Positions 16,994 through 25,773 are shown, counted from the first letter of the stretch. The stretch is DNA of 50,678 nt from Nitrospirota bacterium (GCA_027314645.1 DAHVAL010000013.1:1-50678); one strand, 5' to 3'. A program made the numbers and translations. Notes: a model not told the origin generated them from the sequence alone.

Positions 16994-17505
16994 ACCTTCC
17001 CCTCGACCGCATTCTTCAGACCGCGGACACCGACAGGGACTATCGCATCAGAATCGATCCCGTCTCCCCTCCGGAACGCTGCGTCCATTGCGGGTCCGAA
17101 GCCTCCCGACGATACAGGGAATGGGGCGATTGACTCGCCCCGGGAATCCGGACGGCCTCTGGATCCCTCATGACGGCTTTCCAGACTTGGGAGGGGCCGA
17201 TCCCCGCTTATTTCAACCACCGGGCCACGAATGCCTGTACGGAATCGGCGAACACTCTGATTCAGGCGGATCAACGGATGGGGAGGAGGGACAGCTTCAA
17301 CGTGCCCCGCACCCGGATCCTGTTCGCCCGACATGGCGCCCACCGGATGAAGCCATTTCGGAAACCAGGTCTTATGAGACGCCCAACTCGTGCGGAGGCG
17401 GAACTTGGAGATGGCGTGCCATCGACAGACATTGAGCCGGAGGAAATCAGTCAGGGAGTGGAGACATCAACACTTCCGGAACTGATCGAGAATGGAGAGG
17501 TCTGA
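16990..17505 (+). pseudogene. Decayed ISL3-family transposase
   Basis: The N-terminal part reads LNLPLDRILQTADTDRDYRI...ERCVHCGSEASRRYREWGD, like the N-terminal zinc-finger region of ISL3 transposases, then hits an in-frame TGA at 17131. After it, still in the same frame, the sequence jumps to a C-terminal ISL3-like block (AYFNHRATNACTESANTLIQ, then RMGRRDSF and RILFARH). The catalytic middle of about 250 residues is missing. So this is an internal-deletion remnant. The N-terminal start codon is lost (CTG in place of ATG). I could not find clear terminal inverted repeats around it. Confidence 0.75.
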
Positions 17506-17528
17506 TTTTCAATCGATCGCGGAATGTA

Positions 17529-18314
17529 TTGGCCCATCTTATTTTTCTTTTCAGTCCGACCAGTATTTGCTTTCTTTCCGGTCTCGCGCTTTTTCTTCAC
17601 CCTCAGGGTTCCCGAGCACAAGACGATCCCAGCTCCATTTTTGAACTGTCGGGAGGAGAAATGGTCTTTTCGCAAAAGGCCCAGTTCTATTACGGCCAGA
17701 TTGGCGACCTTGTCCCACTTTCTTCGCTCTCGTCCCTCTCGTCAGACGGAAAGATCCCGTACCTTCATGTTTTCGTCGCCGGAAACGTCATTTCGTTTGC
17801 CCAGCCGGCGGTCGATCCTTCGGAAGCGGTCAACGGAATCACCTACCAATCCTACGAAGGCGTCATTCCCGCAGTCGGAATCCAGATCCCGACCTCCTGG
17901 GGGTTTTGGGAAGGAGACCTGGGAGGGGCGTTTTTCCTGGTGGACCAGACCAATACGCCCGTTCAGTCCATCGAAGGACTCTACGCACAAACGGAGGTGC
18001 ATCTCGATTCTGTGGGAAAGGGGGGACTGGATCTCATCGGCAGCTATATCGGAGAGATCAACTATCTTTTTGGTATGGGGCGGTATCTGGTCCCGGTCGG
18101 CTCTGTCGGACACGGGACCGTTTCGTTTCTTGCCGGTCCGGAGGGCATCGCCCAAGGGAACAATATCTATTTCGCCTTGCAGGGGGGCGGGATTCTGTCG
18201 GCCTATATCCGACCGATCCACACCATTTTGACCCTAGAGGGCGGAGTTCTGAATTCCTCCGCATGGCCAGGGATCGGCGAATATGAAGGATTTTCCTTCT
18301 ACTTCTCTTACTGA
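17529..18314 (+). CDS. Predicted secreted or outer-membrane beta-rich protein
   Basis: The first ~30 residues form a signal peptide with a hydrophobic LIFLFSPTSICFLSGLALFL core and a likely cleavage near SRAQD. The 230-residue remainder is rich in Gly, Ser and aromatic residues with alternating strands (for example AQFYYGQIGDLVPL, WGFWEGDLGGAFFLVDQ and FSFYFSY at the very C-terminus). An aromatic final residue is typical of outer-membrane barrels. The start is a TTG at 17529 with weak ribosome-site support; another frame opens at 17524 but lacks these features. It follows the transposase remnant directly. The family is not recognised. Confidence 0.6.
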   Translation: MAHLIFLFSPTSICFLSGLALFLHPQGSRAQDDPSSIFELSGGEMVFSQKAQFYYGQIGDLVPLSSLSSLSSDGKIPYLHVFVAGNVISFAQPAVDPSEAVNGITYQSYEGVIPAVGIQIPTSWGFWEGDLGGAFFLVDQTNTPVQSIEGLYAQTEVHLDSVGKGGLDLIGSYIGEINYLFGMGRYLVPVGSVGHGTVSFLAGPEGIAQGNNIYFALQGGGILSAYIRPIHTILTLEGGVLNSSAWPGIGEYEGFSFYFSY

Positions 18315-18329
18315 AAGAAGATCAAAAAA

Positions 18330-18359
18330 GGCGGCCACCGGAAGGCGCCGCCCGAAAAA
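18330..18359 (-). terminator. Terminator between the two convergent genes
   Basis: On the minus strand GGCGGC, an 11-base loop and GCCGCC are followed by TTTTTTGATC, so it ends the small secreted-protein gene. On the plus strand the same stem lies 16 bases after the barrel gene but lacks a good T-run. Confidence 0.7.
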
Positions 18360-18381
18360 GCGAATTCGTTCATACCCGGCT

Positions 18382-18741
18382 TCAAGGGGTCGAAGTGGAA
18401 TTGCCCGGCGAAGGAGCACCGGGATTCGCTGTTCCCGTCGCCGTATCCGACACCGAATCGCCGTGCTGTCTTGCAACATTCGACAAGGTTTGCCCGGTCA
18501 TTCCGGACTGCGCGTCCTTCGAGATCGTCTTTCCCTGGGTGTCCGCAACGGCCGCGACTCCCGTTCCGAAATTCGCCGCCGGCGGGCTCATGTGCACCAT
18601 TCCCATATTTGCCGCACCGACGGGATGGACGGGAGGAGGAGCCCCACCAGGATGGGCCTGGGAAATGCCCATCGATAGGCCCATCATCGCGAAAAAACCC
18701 ACTACCATCCCTGCCCTCTTTGTTCCGATCGAAATGGTCAT
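18382..18741 (-). CDS. Small secreted protein of unknown function
   Basis: The 119-aa protein starts MTISIGTKRAGMVVGFFAMMG...SQAHPGG, a clear signal peptide with cleavage after SQA. The mature N-terminus is rich in His, Met and Pro (HPGGAPPPVHPVGAANMGMVHM), which could bind metal; this is only a suggestion. The rest is Ser/Thr/Gly/Ala-rich and looks disordered. The ATG at 18741 is preceded by GAGGAGG; an upstream ATG in frame at 18765 lacks this. It is transcribed alone from a promoter at 18787-18815. Confidence 0.65.
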   Translation of the reverse strand: MTISIGTKRAGMVVGFFAMMGLSMGISQAHPGGAPPPVHPVGAANMGMVHMSPPAANFGTGVAAVADTQGKTISKDAQSGMTGQTLSNVARQHGDSVSDTATGTANPGAPSPGNSTSTP

Positions 18742-18786
18742 GACCGCCTCCTCTCCATTTTTCATGAAGAAAACTTATTCTTGCTC

Positions 18787-18815
18787 AAGGTAATGAAATA
18801 TCGATTTTAAGTCAA
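18787..18815 (-). promoter_or_regulatory. Promoter of the small secreted-protein gene
   Basis: On the minus strand TTGACT is followed after 17 bases by TACCTT, about 45 bases before the start codon. Confidence 0.45.
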
Positions 18816-19003
18816 CATACTGAAGCGGGAAATCATGATCAACCTCGCGTGGAATGCTGCCATCAATAGAAGTTGTCTCGGATGAAATCCGCGAGAAACG
18901 GGATCAATCACCATTTCTGACGCTGAACAGAAAAGTCGGAGTTTACATCAAAGTCAATCACGGAATCTAAATACCCAAAATAACTTTGACTTCTTCCCTG
19001 TGA

Positions 19004-19036
19004 ATGATGAAAATAGATTAAAATGATAAAAATAGA
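19004..19036 (+). repeat. Two 14-base direct repeats, 19-base period
   Basis: ATGATGAAAATAGA (19004-19017) and ATGATAAAAATAGA (19023-19036) differ at one base and are 19 bases apart, about two helical turns. They lie 60-100 bases before the diguanylate cyclase gene and could be a regulator-binding pair. Confidence 0.5.
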
Positions 19037-19061
19037 CCTGAGGGAAGCCATGCATTTTTTT

Positions 19062-19091
19062 CTCATAAGATTATAAGATCGTTATTATGAG
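19062..19091 (+). promoter_or_regulatory. Hairpin overlapping the ribosome site of the diguanylate cyclase
   Basis: CTCATAA (19062-19068) is the exact complement of TTATGAG (19085-19091), and the second arm contains the GAG of the Shine-Dalgarno GAGGTGA. Folding would hide the ribosome site. Confidence 0.45.
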
Positions 19092-19099
19092 GTGATATG

Positions 19100-20149
19100 A
19101 TGGACGTCCGGTATGCTGAAAGCATGGAAGAAAGTGCGGAAATTTTAAGGCTTGTGCTCCAGAAAATGTCTGAGTGGCGACTTTCCTTTACGCCTGTTCA
19201 ATACACGGTCGTTTACGAGTATGTCACCAATATCAATTCGAGTCTCAAAAAATCGGTCGACGACCTGCTCACCGCGGGATCCCTTACGGATAAAACGATC
19301 GAAGAAGCCTATTACAGTTGCATCATCCCAGAGCAAACATTGCCGGTCCTGGAACAACGGGGCCTGCTCACGCAGGAAACCCTGGACGTCTTGAACCGCA
19401 TGTCGGAATCGGCCAAAGCCACCATGCAAACGACCCAGAAAGCCCGCTTCGGAATCCTCTCCCAGCATAAAGCGCTCAAATCAGCAGAAATCGTCGATGC
19501 CTCCCTCCTCCAGTCGGTGATTGCCCAACTTGCGGGCGAAACCAAAAAACTGCTTGATTCGAGCGAAGCCCTCGAAAACAACCTCCGGGACAGCCGCCAG
19601 GAGATCGAAAATCTCCGCAGCGAACTTCAGGCTGTCGCCCAAGCCTCAACCATTGATCCATTGACTGGAATCGCCAACCGGCGCGGGTTCGAAAAACTGC
19701 TCGGCGAGCGTCTCTTGGTCCAGGAAACGAAATTGGGAAACAGCTCCTTTTTGTTCCTCGATATCGACCATTTCAAGAAAATTAACGACGACTTTGGCCA
19801 CATCGTGGGAGACCGGGTGCTTCAGGCCGTTGCCAAGTTGCTCAAAGCCAAGACCCGTGGGGAGGATATCATCGCTCGGTTCGGAGGAGAGGAATTTGTC
19901 GTGGTTCTTCCGGGAACTCCGATCGACAAGGCCCATATTGTCGCCGAGAGCATCCGGCAGAATATTGAACGCATTACTCTCTTGAACGAGAAGGCCAAAA
20001 AGACGATCGGGTCGATCACCGTCTCCATCGGAATCGACAGCCACAAGGCTGGCCAGGATTGGCATGAAACGATCCAACATGCCGATAAGGCCATGTACCA
20101 ATCCAAACAGAGCGGACGAAACCGCATCACCACCTATTTCAAGAGCTGA
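19100..20149 (+). CDS. Diguanylate cyclase (GGDEF protein), probably cytosolic
   Basis: Makes cyclic-di-GMP from two GTP. The C-terminal domain (about residues 185-345) begins DPLTGIANRRGF and carries RFGGEEF, an active GGEEF site, preceded by RGED, the RxxD product-inhibition site at the correct five-residue distance. The N-terminal ~180 residues have no membrane segment and are mainly helical, ending in a coiled coil (EALENNLRDSRQEIENLRSEL) that should drive dimerisation. The N-terminal region resembles the helical partner seen in DgcP-like cytosolic cyclases; this is tentative. The second of two adjacent ATGs is chosen for spacing to GAGGTGA. It converges on the giant c-di-GMP gene with a 17-base gap. 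Confidence 0.93.
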   Translation: MDVRYAESMEESAEILRLVLQKMSEWRLSFTPVQYTVVYEYVTNINSSLKKSVDDLLTAGSLTDKTIEEAYYSCIIPEQTLPVLEQRGLLTQETLDVLNRMSESAKATMQTTQKARFGILSQHKALKSAEIVDASLLQSVIAQLAGETKKLLDSSEALENNLRDSRQEIENLRSELQAVAQASTIDPLTGIANRRGFEKLLGERLLVQETKLGNSSFLFLDIDHFKKINDDFGHIVGDRVLQAVAKLLKAKTRGEDIIARFGGEEFVVVLPGTPIDKAHIVAESIRQNIERITLLNEKAKKTIGSITVSIGIDSHKAGQDWHETIQHADKAMYQSKQSGRNRITTYFKS

Positions 20150-20166
20150 GGGTTCTCAGGCCCCTT

Positions 20167-23100
20167 TCACACGGTTTTTCTCCGTTTCGCCCGCGATCCC
20201 TTCCGAAGGGTCTCTTCCCGGAGAATGGCTTCGGCAAACTCTTCCATCAGTCGGTCCGCGCCGGCAAGGTCGGACTCCACAATGGCGCGATCCTTCGGGA
20301 TATTTTGTATGAGGCGCCCCAGTTCTTCATGATAGCGGGCATGGATCCGCACAATCTCGCTCCCGTCAGAAATTTCCAAGGTGCTCATCCCTGGTCGCAG
20401 AGGGCACCTCCTCTCGTCAGCCAGCATTTCCGGATCAAACACATACGGGCTATTTAAAAGAACGTTCCGCGTCAGTCCATGAAGGCGCATCATGGCGGCG
20501 TAAAGGCCGAAAAGGGTGGAGGGGGTGTCCTTTCTCTCAGGCAAATGGCTCCGGAGGAACTTCTTCAAGGAGGCAAGGGGAAGGGGACGGGAGATCGCAT
20601 ACCCCTGAAGTTCATCGACCCCCAAGAGTCGGATGGCGTCGGCGATTTCGAGGGACTCGACCTCTTCCACCGCAAGGCGAAGCCCCATGCGATGCGACAG
20701 TTCCAGCACCGCCTCGACAAAATGCAAGTCCTTCGGCCGCTTGTCGAGGGTTCGGATAAATCCCTGGCCGAGCTTGACCTTGTCCACAGGGATTTCCTTG
20801 AGCCGCAGGAGTGAGGAATAGGCGCTTCCAATGTCGTCCAAGGCGAGGTGCACTCCCATCTTCTTGATCTGCTGCAGGTATTCGATGGCCAGCACCGTCT
20901 CCCCGAACTCGTGGCCTTCCAGAATCTCAAGGACCAGGTGGGACGGGTGGATTCCGGACTCCTTCATCATGGCTTTACAGGAATCGAGACATTTTTTCGA
21001 GACCGACCGGGGATCGATATTGACCGACACCCACAAGCCGGGGACAAGTTCCTGAAGGGACGGGAGGACAGACAGGCATTGTGCGAGGACCTGCCGGGAA
21101 AGCTCGAAAAGATCCTTTTCGCTCAAATCGGGCAGGAACGCGTCCGGAAGCAGGATCCCCCCAGAAGGTTCCCGAAGACGGGCCAGGGCTTCCACCCCCG
21201 AGATTCGGCCGGAGTGATTGTCCAGAACGGGCTGGAAATAGACCTCCACCATCCCGTCGGCCAGAAGTTTTTGGGGGCGGGAGAGGATCAGCGGAAGGGG
21301 CTCTCCCTGGATGATCCATGAACGGGACCGATCCTCCTTGTGCCCCTTGGAGAGATAAAGGGCCTGATCGGCACGCCTTAACAGAAGATCCGGGTTCTCC
21401 TGGCTCTCTTGGGGATCGTAAAGAGCCACCCCCATGGAAACCCCCACCGACACCGACTCCCCTTCCGCAAGTTCGATGGGATTCCTGAGCCCCTGATCGA
21501 TCCGCGCAAGAAGGTCTTCAAGCTCGGGGGGACCGTTGAAGTTCTCAATGACCAGGACGAACTCGTCTCCTCCGAGACGGGCGATAAAGTCCGTCTTGCG
21601 CAGGAACCTGTTAATGCGGTCTCCCAGGAGGCGCAGGACCCGGTCCCCCGCCTCATGCCCGAACCGATCATTCACCGGCTTGAACGCATCGAGATCGAGA
21701 ATGACCACAGCCAGAGACCAATGATACCGGGCCGAGCGCGCGATCGCCTTGAGAAGCTCACGATCGAGTGCCCGCCGGTTGGGAAGACCGGTCAAGCGGT
21801 CGTGGCGGGATTCGTATTCGAGCTGACGCGTCAGATTGACCATTGCCGTGATGTCACGTTGATTGCCCACGAATTCGACAATTTTCCCGGAGAGGTCCCT
21901 CACGGGACTGATCGACAGAAGGTTCCAGAACTCGGACCCATCCTTCCGGTAATTGAGGACCTGTCCCTGGAACGAGCGCCCTTCCCGGACCGCTCCCCGA
22001 ATGGCCTCCACCGTGGTCGGGTCGGTTTCGGGCCCCTGGAGCAGGCGGCAGTTCTTTCCCAAAATTTCCTCTTCCGGATACCCGGTGACGGAGGTAAAGC
22101 CTCCGTTCACGAACACGACCTTGCCGTCGGGATCGGTGATCACCACCCCTTCGCCTACCGCCTCCACCGCTTTCGAGAGGAGGATCTGATGGCTGACGAG
22201 GTCCATCCGGTCCAGGCCGTCTGAGAGACTCCGAACCAGTTCGACAAGGAACCCTTCCAACACGGGATTGTCGAATCCGTCTCCTTTTTTGCTTCCAAGA
22301 TCAAGGATGGCCCAGATCTTCCCGTTCCTGGCGATCGGGAGATACGCCCCAGAACGGATCCCGTAACGCCGTGCATTCTTCGCCAAGGCATCGTCTTCCG
22401 AGGAAAGGTCGCGCACCTTGACCAGGGAAAGGTCCCGAACCAGCCTGTCCGAGACCGACTGGCCGGCCACTTCAGGGGCTTCCAGCGGAACCCCGTGGAA
22501 AAACCCGACCTCTCCCGAGGCCCCCAACATCAGAACCTCTCCCTCGTTTCCTGGCCGCCTGACAGCCGCGGCCGCCATCCCGCCAAATTGAATGATGGCG
22601 TCGCAAATCGATTGAAAAAGGGCCGCCTCGTCGGACCCCGACGACAACAGTTCGCTCACTCGGGCCAGAAGGGTGTTATAGGAGGACAGGAGCCAGAGTT
22701 TTTCGACCTGGGCATGGCGTTCGGTCACATCGTATAGCGTCGCGACCACCCAGTCCGAATCAGGGAATCGGGTGATGGAAAGATCGACCATCACAGAACT
22801 CCCGTCCTTTTTGACCATGGAGACATCGGGAATGCTCACGATGTCTTTGGAGGACAGGAGGCTGTAAGCAAACCCGACCCGCTCGTACTCTTCCGAATCG
22901 GGATACAAGACCCGCGTGGACTGGCCGACAAGGTCTTCCGCACGGTCATATCCGAACATCTGAAGGAGCCGATCATTGGCATAGCGGATCTGACGGTGCT
23001 CAAGCAAAAAGATTCCCGCAAGGGTGCTTCGCAGAAGGACCTTCTGGAAGGCCGCATTTTCTCGCTCGTTCCGGAGGAATTCCAGCCGGTCGAGACCCCG

Positions 23101-25773
23101 CGACACATCTCTCGCAATCTCGACAAGGACCTCCTGGAGAGGGACGTCAAAGGTCCCCGGCTTTCCGAGATAGAGCGTGAGGAAGCCCCAGGTCCTTCCC
23201 TTCCGAACCACCGGAAGCGCTGCCTCGTTCATGAGGGCGTGTTCTTTCGCCCGGTCGGCCTCCGGGGTCCCAGCCAGGGAGGAGAGGAGATCATAGTTGA
23301 AAATGGGACGGCCGCTCCGCCACACTTCTCCGACCGCTCCTCGGCTGGGGGAATGGGGCGGGTCAAGCGAAATTTCAAGGCCGTCGAGAAAGGCGGTGGC
23401 CCCCGATTTGGCGACCACCTTCACATGGAGGTCCTCCTCCGGTATCCCGATCCAGGCCAACCCGAACTTTCCGTACTGCACCGCAAGGTCGCAGATCGCC
23501 TGCATCAGTCCCGGTTCATCCCGGGCTTCGGCGATCGCCTGATTGACCTGGGCGAGGAGTGCGTTGAAGTCGGAGAGACGGATGATGTCCTGGGAGAGGC
23601 GATGGCGTTCCGTCACATCGACGAGTGTCCAGACCACCGTCTTCTCTCCTTCGGACACCAAATGCCCTTCAATGTCCACATACCTTTCCTGTCCGTCGGA
23701 CGTGATCATGCGAAAGTCACGAAGAAGGGTCCGACCCTCCCTCAGGACCCGTTCCACGGCCTTCTTGGACAGATCGACATTCTCCTCCCCCCAGGAAAAG
23801 AACGATTGAACGGGCCTGCCCACAACCGACTCCGACTGGTCCACCCCCAGGATCTTGAGAAACCCCCGGTTCGCTTCCTCAATAATCCTTTCGGGATAGC
23901 GGACCAGGGAGATTCCCGCGGTCGTATTGGAAAGAAGGCTCTCTTTGAGGGAGGTGGCCCGCCGCTCAGCTTCGGCAAGGTCGATCCGGTCAAGCGCCAG
24001 GGAAAGGCTCTTCGCGATCGATTCGAGCAGGAGACCAAGGGCGGGATCGAACGGCTCCTCATGATCGAGATAGACGGTGAAAACGCCCCAGCCCCGTCCG
24101 TTTCGGCTCACAGGGAGGGTGGCACATGCGGCGAGGCCGAACATCCGGGCGCGGGCACGCCACGGCTTCATGGTCTCGGAGGTCTCAAATGAGGAGATGT
24201 AGATCGGGCCGCCCTCGCGCCAGCATTTGCCCCCCGGCCCCTGTCCCTCCAGAATATCAGCCCTCACTGAAATGGAAATCCCTTCAAGATAGGCGGTCTC
24301 GCCGGCGATCCCCATCATTTGGAAGATTCCCTTTTCGTCCGGCCGACCCACCCACACCAGGCGGATTCCTGGGACCTCCATGGCCAACCCACAAAATTTC
24401 TTCATGATTCCTTCGTCGTCCGTCGCGTCCGACACCGCTTCGGCGACATTCGCCCGGAGGAGGTCGAAGGTCATGAGGCGCTCAAGATAGAGGTTTTTTT
24501 CTTGGAGACTCCGTTCCAAGGCCCGGCGTTCCGTCACATCGAATCCCCAGGTGACGAGATAGAGGGGGAGGCCGCCCCGATCCCGAATGAGGGTCCCGGT
24601 CCAGTCAAAGATGCGTTGCTCCCGTCCCGGGAGGATGAGAGGACACTCGAAACGGAGCGGAACGGGGAGCTCTTTCTGCCCTTCGAACACCCCGTGGATC
24701 GACCTTGAAATGTCCGGAGGAAGGAACCGCTCCCAGATAAAAGGCGTTTCCCGGACCTCGGAGAGGGACACCCCCAGGATCTCTTGCCCCGTCCGGGTGA
24801 GACGAAGGATGGTCCCCGAGCGATCAATGACAAATCCCACGGCTCCGGAAGAATCATAAAAACTCTCGTTGAGGCTTGAAAGTTCGAAGATTTCCTTCCC
24901 CTGGATGTCCTGTCGCCGGACAAGGGCGCGGATTCCCCATCCCATGAGCAGGAGGAAGAAGACCCCTCCCTCTTCAAGCCCCCATCGGCCTTTGCTTTTT
25001 TTTATCCATCGCTCAAACAGGGAGGACGGGTGCCAACCGACCCTGATGGCAAAAGGAGTCTTTGGGACGGGGACCTGGACGAAGCGTCGGGACCCGGAAC
25101 GTCCTTCCGTGGGGGGAAGATTGTCAGGTGAGACCGCGAGGGCGTCTCCCGTCCTCAAATCCCACAGGGCATAGCTCCATCTGTCCAGAGGAAGGCCCTT
25201 CAACAAATCCTGGACATTGAGATCGATCTGAAATCCGACCCGTTCCTCTTTGGGCGCGGGAAGATAGCTGATCTGGAGGAGCGTTGTCCCGAGGCGCCGT
25301 GAGAAGCGGCTTTTCCCGACGAGAAAATGGGGATTTGAAAACAGGGTCGAAATGGGAAGGGTCCCGGATCTTACAAAGGTCGGCGTGAGGACCGTGCGGC
25401 GTCCCACCGACCAAAGACGTTTTCCGTTGAGGGGATCGAAGATCTCGAGATACGTCAGGCCAGGATGAATGGACAGAAAGATGCGGATGGTTCTTTGGGT
25501 GGCGGTGTCCGGGGAGGTAAAGGGCCGCTCTCCCCCAGGGAAGAGCGAGACGATCGTTCCCAGATCGAGCAATCCGGAGGAGAGGCGATTTGAAATCACC
25601 GACGCGCGCAAAAGGGCTGCCCGCATCGCCACGTTTTTCATCTTTTCCTGAAAAGCGTGGAAATTCTCCTTTTCGAAAATCCCGACCCCGAAAACGGCCA
25701 ACAAAATGGGGCCAAGCACGAGAAGATCGATGCCCCGCCCGATGAAAAAAGGCTTTTTAACCATGCGATCCAT
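20167..25773 (-). CDS. Giant membrane sensor: PAS/GAF array-LOV-GGDEF-EAL-CZB cyclic-di-GMP protein
   Basis: The protein has 1868 residues. Order: TM helix 16-33; periplasmic sensor ~34-267; TM helix ~268-285; PAS ~300-415; GAF ~430-600; PAS ~605-720; GAF ~730-895; PAS ~905-1018; GAF ~1025-1190; LOV-type PAS 1198-1309; GGDEF ~1320-1480; EAL ~1495-1740; C-terminal CZB-like domain ~1750-1850. The LOV domain has GKNCRLLQG with Cys1242 plus Asn1274, Asn1284 and Gln1305, the full flavin-binding set. GGDEF is intact (RLGGDEF), with an RKTD inhibition site. EAL keeps Glu1528, Asn1585, Glu1616, Asp1646/1647, Lys1667 and Gln1723, but KID reads KLG. The CZB-like domain has His1765, Cys1790 and His1811/His1815. 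The ATG has GGGGAGGAGG upstream. It follows pheT by 37 bases. Confidence 0.92.
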   Translation of the reverse strand: MDRMVKKPFFIGRGIDLLVLGPILLAVFGVGIFEKENFHAFQEKMKNVAMRAALLRASVISNRLSSGLLDLGTIVSLFPGGERPFTSPDTATQRTIRIFLSIHPGLTYLEIFDPLNGKRLWSVGRRTVLTPTFVRSGTLPISTLFSNPHFLVGKSRFSRRLGTTLLQISYLPAPKEERVGFQIDLNVQDLLKGLPLDRWSYALWDLRTGDALAVSPDNLPPTEGRSGSRRFVQVPVPKTPFAIRVGWHPSSLFERWIKKSKGRWGLEEGGVFFLLLMGWGIRALVRRQDIQGKEIFELSSLNESFYDSSGAVGFVIDRSGTILRLTRTGQEILGVSLSEVRETPFIWERFLPPDISRSIHGVFEGQKELPVPLRFECPLILPGREQRIFDWTGTLIRDRGGLPLYLVTWGFDVTERRALERSLQEKNLYLERLMTFDLLRANVAEAVSDATDDEGIMKKFCGLAMEVPGIRLVWVGRPDEKGIFQMMGIAGETAYLEGISISVRADILEGQGPGGKCWREGGPIYISSFETSETMKPWRARARMFGLAACATLPVSRNGRGWGVFTVYLDHEEPFDPALGLLLESIAKSLSLALDRIDLAEAERRATSLKESLLSNTTAGISLVRYPERIIEEANRGFLKILGVDQSESVVGRPVQSFFSWGEENVDLSKKAVERVLREGRTLLRDFRMITSDGQERYVDIEGHLVSEGEKTVVWTLVDVTERHRLSQDIIRLSDFNALLAQVNQAIAEARDEPGLMQAICDLAVQYGKFGLAWIGIPEEDLHVKVVAKSGATAFLDGLEISLDPPHSPSRGAVGEVWRSGRPIFNYDLLSSLAGTPEADRAKEHALMNEAALPVVRKGRTWGFLTLYLGKPGTFDVPLQEVLVEIARDVSRGLDRLEFLRNERENAAFQKVLLRSTLAGIFLLEHRQIRYANDRLLQMFGYDRAEDLVGQSTRVLYPDSEEYERVGFAYSLLSSKDIVSIPDVSMVKKDGSSVMVDLSITRFPDSDWVVATLYDVTERHAQVEKLWLLSSYNTLLARVSELLSSGSDEAALFQSICDAIIQFGGMAAAAVRRPGNEGEVLMLGASGEVGFFHGVPLEAPEVAGQSVSDRLVRDLSLVKVRDLSSEDDALAKNARRYGIRSGAYLPIARNGKIWAILDLGSKKGDGFDNPVLEGFLVELVRSLSDGLDRMDLVSHQILLSKAVEAVGEGVVITDPDGKVVFVNGGFTSVTGYPEEEILGKNCRLLQGPETDPTTVEAIRGAVREGRSFQGQVLNYRKDGSEFWNLLSISPVRDLSGKIVEFVGNQRDITAMVNLTRQLEYESRHDRLTGLPNRRALDRELLKAIARSARYHWSLAVVILDLDAFKPVNDRFGHEAGDRVLRLLGDRINRFLRKTDFIARLGGDEFVLVIENFNGPPELEDLLARIDQGLRNPIELAEGESVSVGVSMGVALYDPQESQENPDLLLRRADQALYLSKGHKEDRSRSWIIQGEPLPLILSRPQKLLADGMVEVYFQPVLDNHSGRISGVEALARLREPSGGILLPDAFLPDLSEKDLFELSRQVLAQCLSVLPSLQELVPGLWVSVNIDPRSVSKKCLDSCKAMMKESGIHPSHLVLEILEGHEFGETVLAIEYLQQIKKMGVHLALDDIGSAYSSLLRLKEIPVDKVKLGQGFIRTLDKRPKDLHFVEAVLELSHRMGLRLAVEEVESLEIADAIRLLGVDELQGYAISRPLPLASLKKFLRSHLPERKDTPSTLFGLYAAMMRLHGLTRNVLLNSPYVFDPEMLADERRCPLRPGMSTLEISDGSEIVRIHARYHEELGRLIQNIPKDRAIVESDLAGADRLMEEFAEAILREETLRKGSRAKRRKTV

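Larger units (their letters stand above)
18742..19061. other. AT-rich divergent intergenic region with regulatory elements
   Basis: No gene is seen here. It holds the minus-strand promoter at 18787-18815 and, towards the GGDEF gene, two near-identical 14-base direct repeats. The base composition is visibly lower in GC than the flanks. Confidence 0.6.

Noticed and set aside
20146-20159. Terminator between the two convergent c-di-GMP genes
   Set aside because: CTGAG-GGTT-CTCAG is only a five-pair stem without a following T-run, so it is too weak to call.
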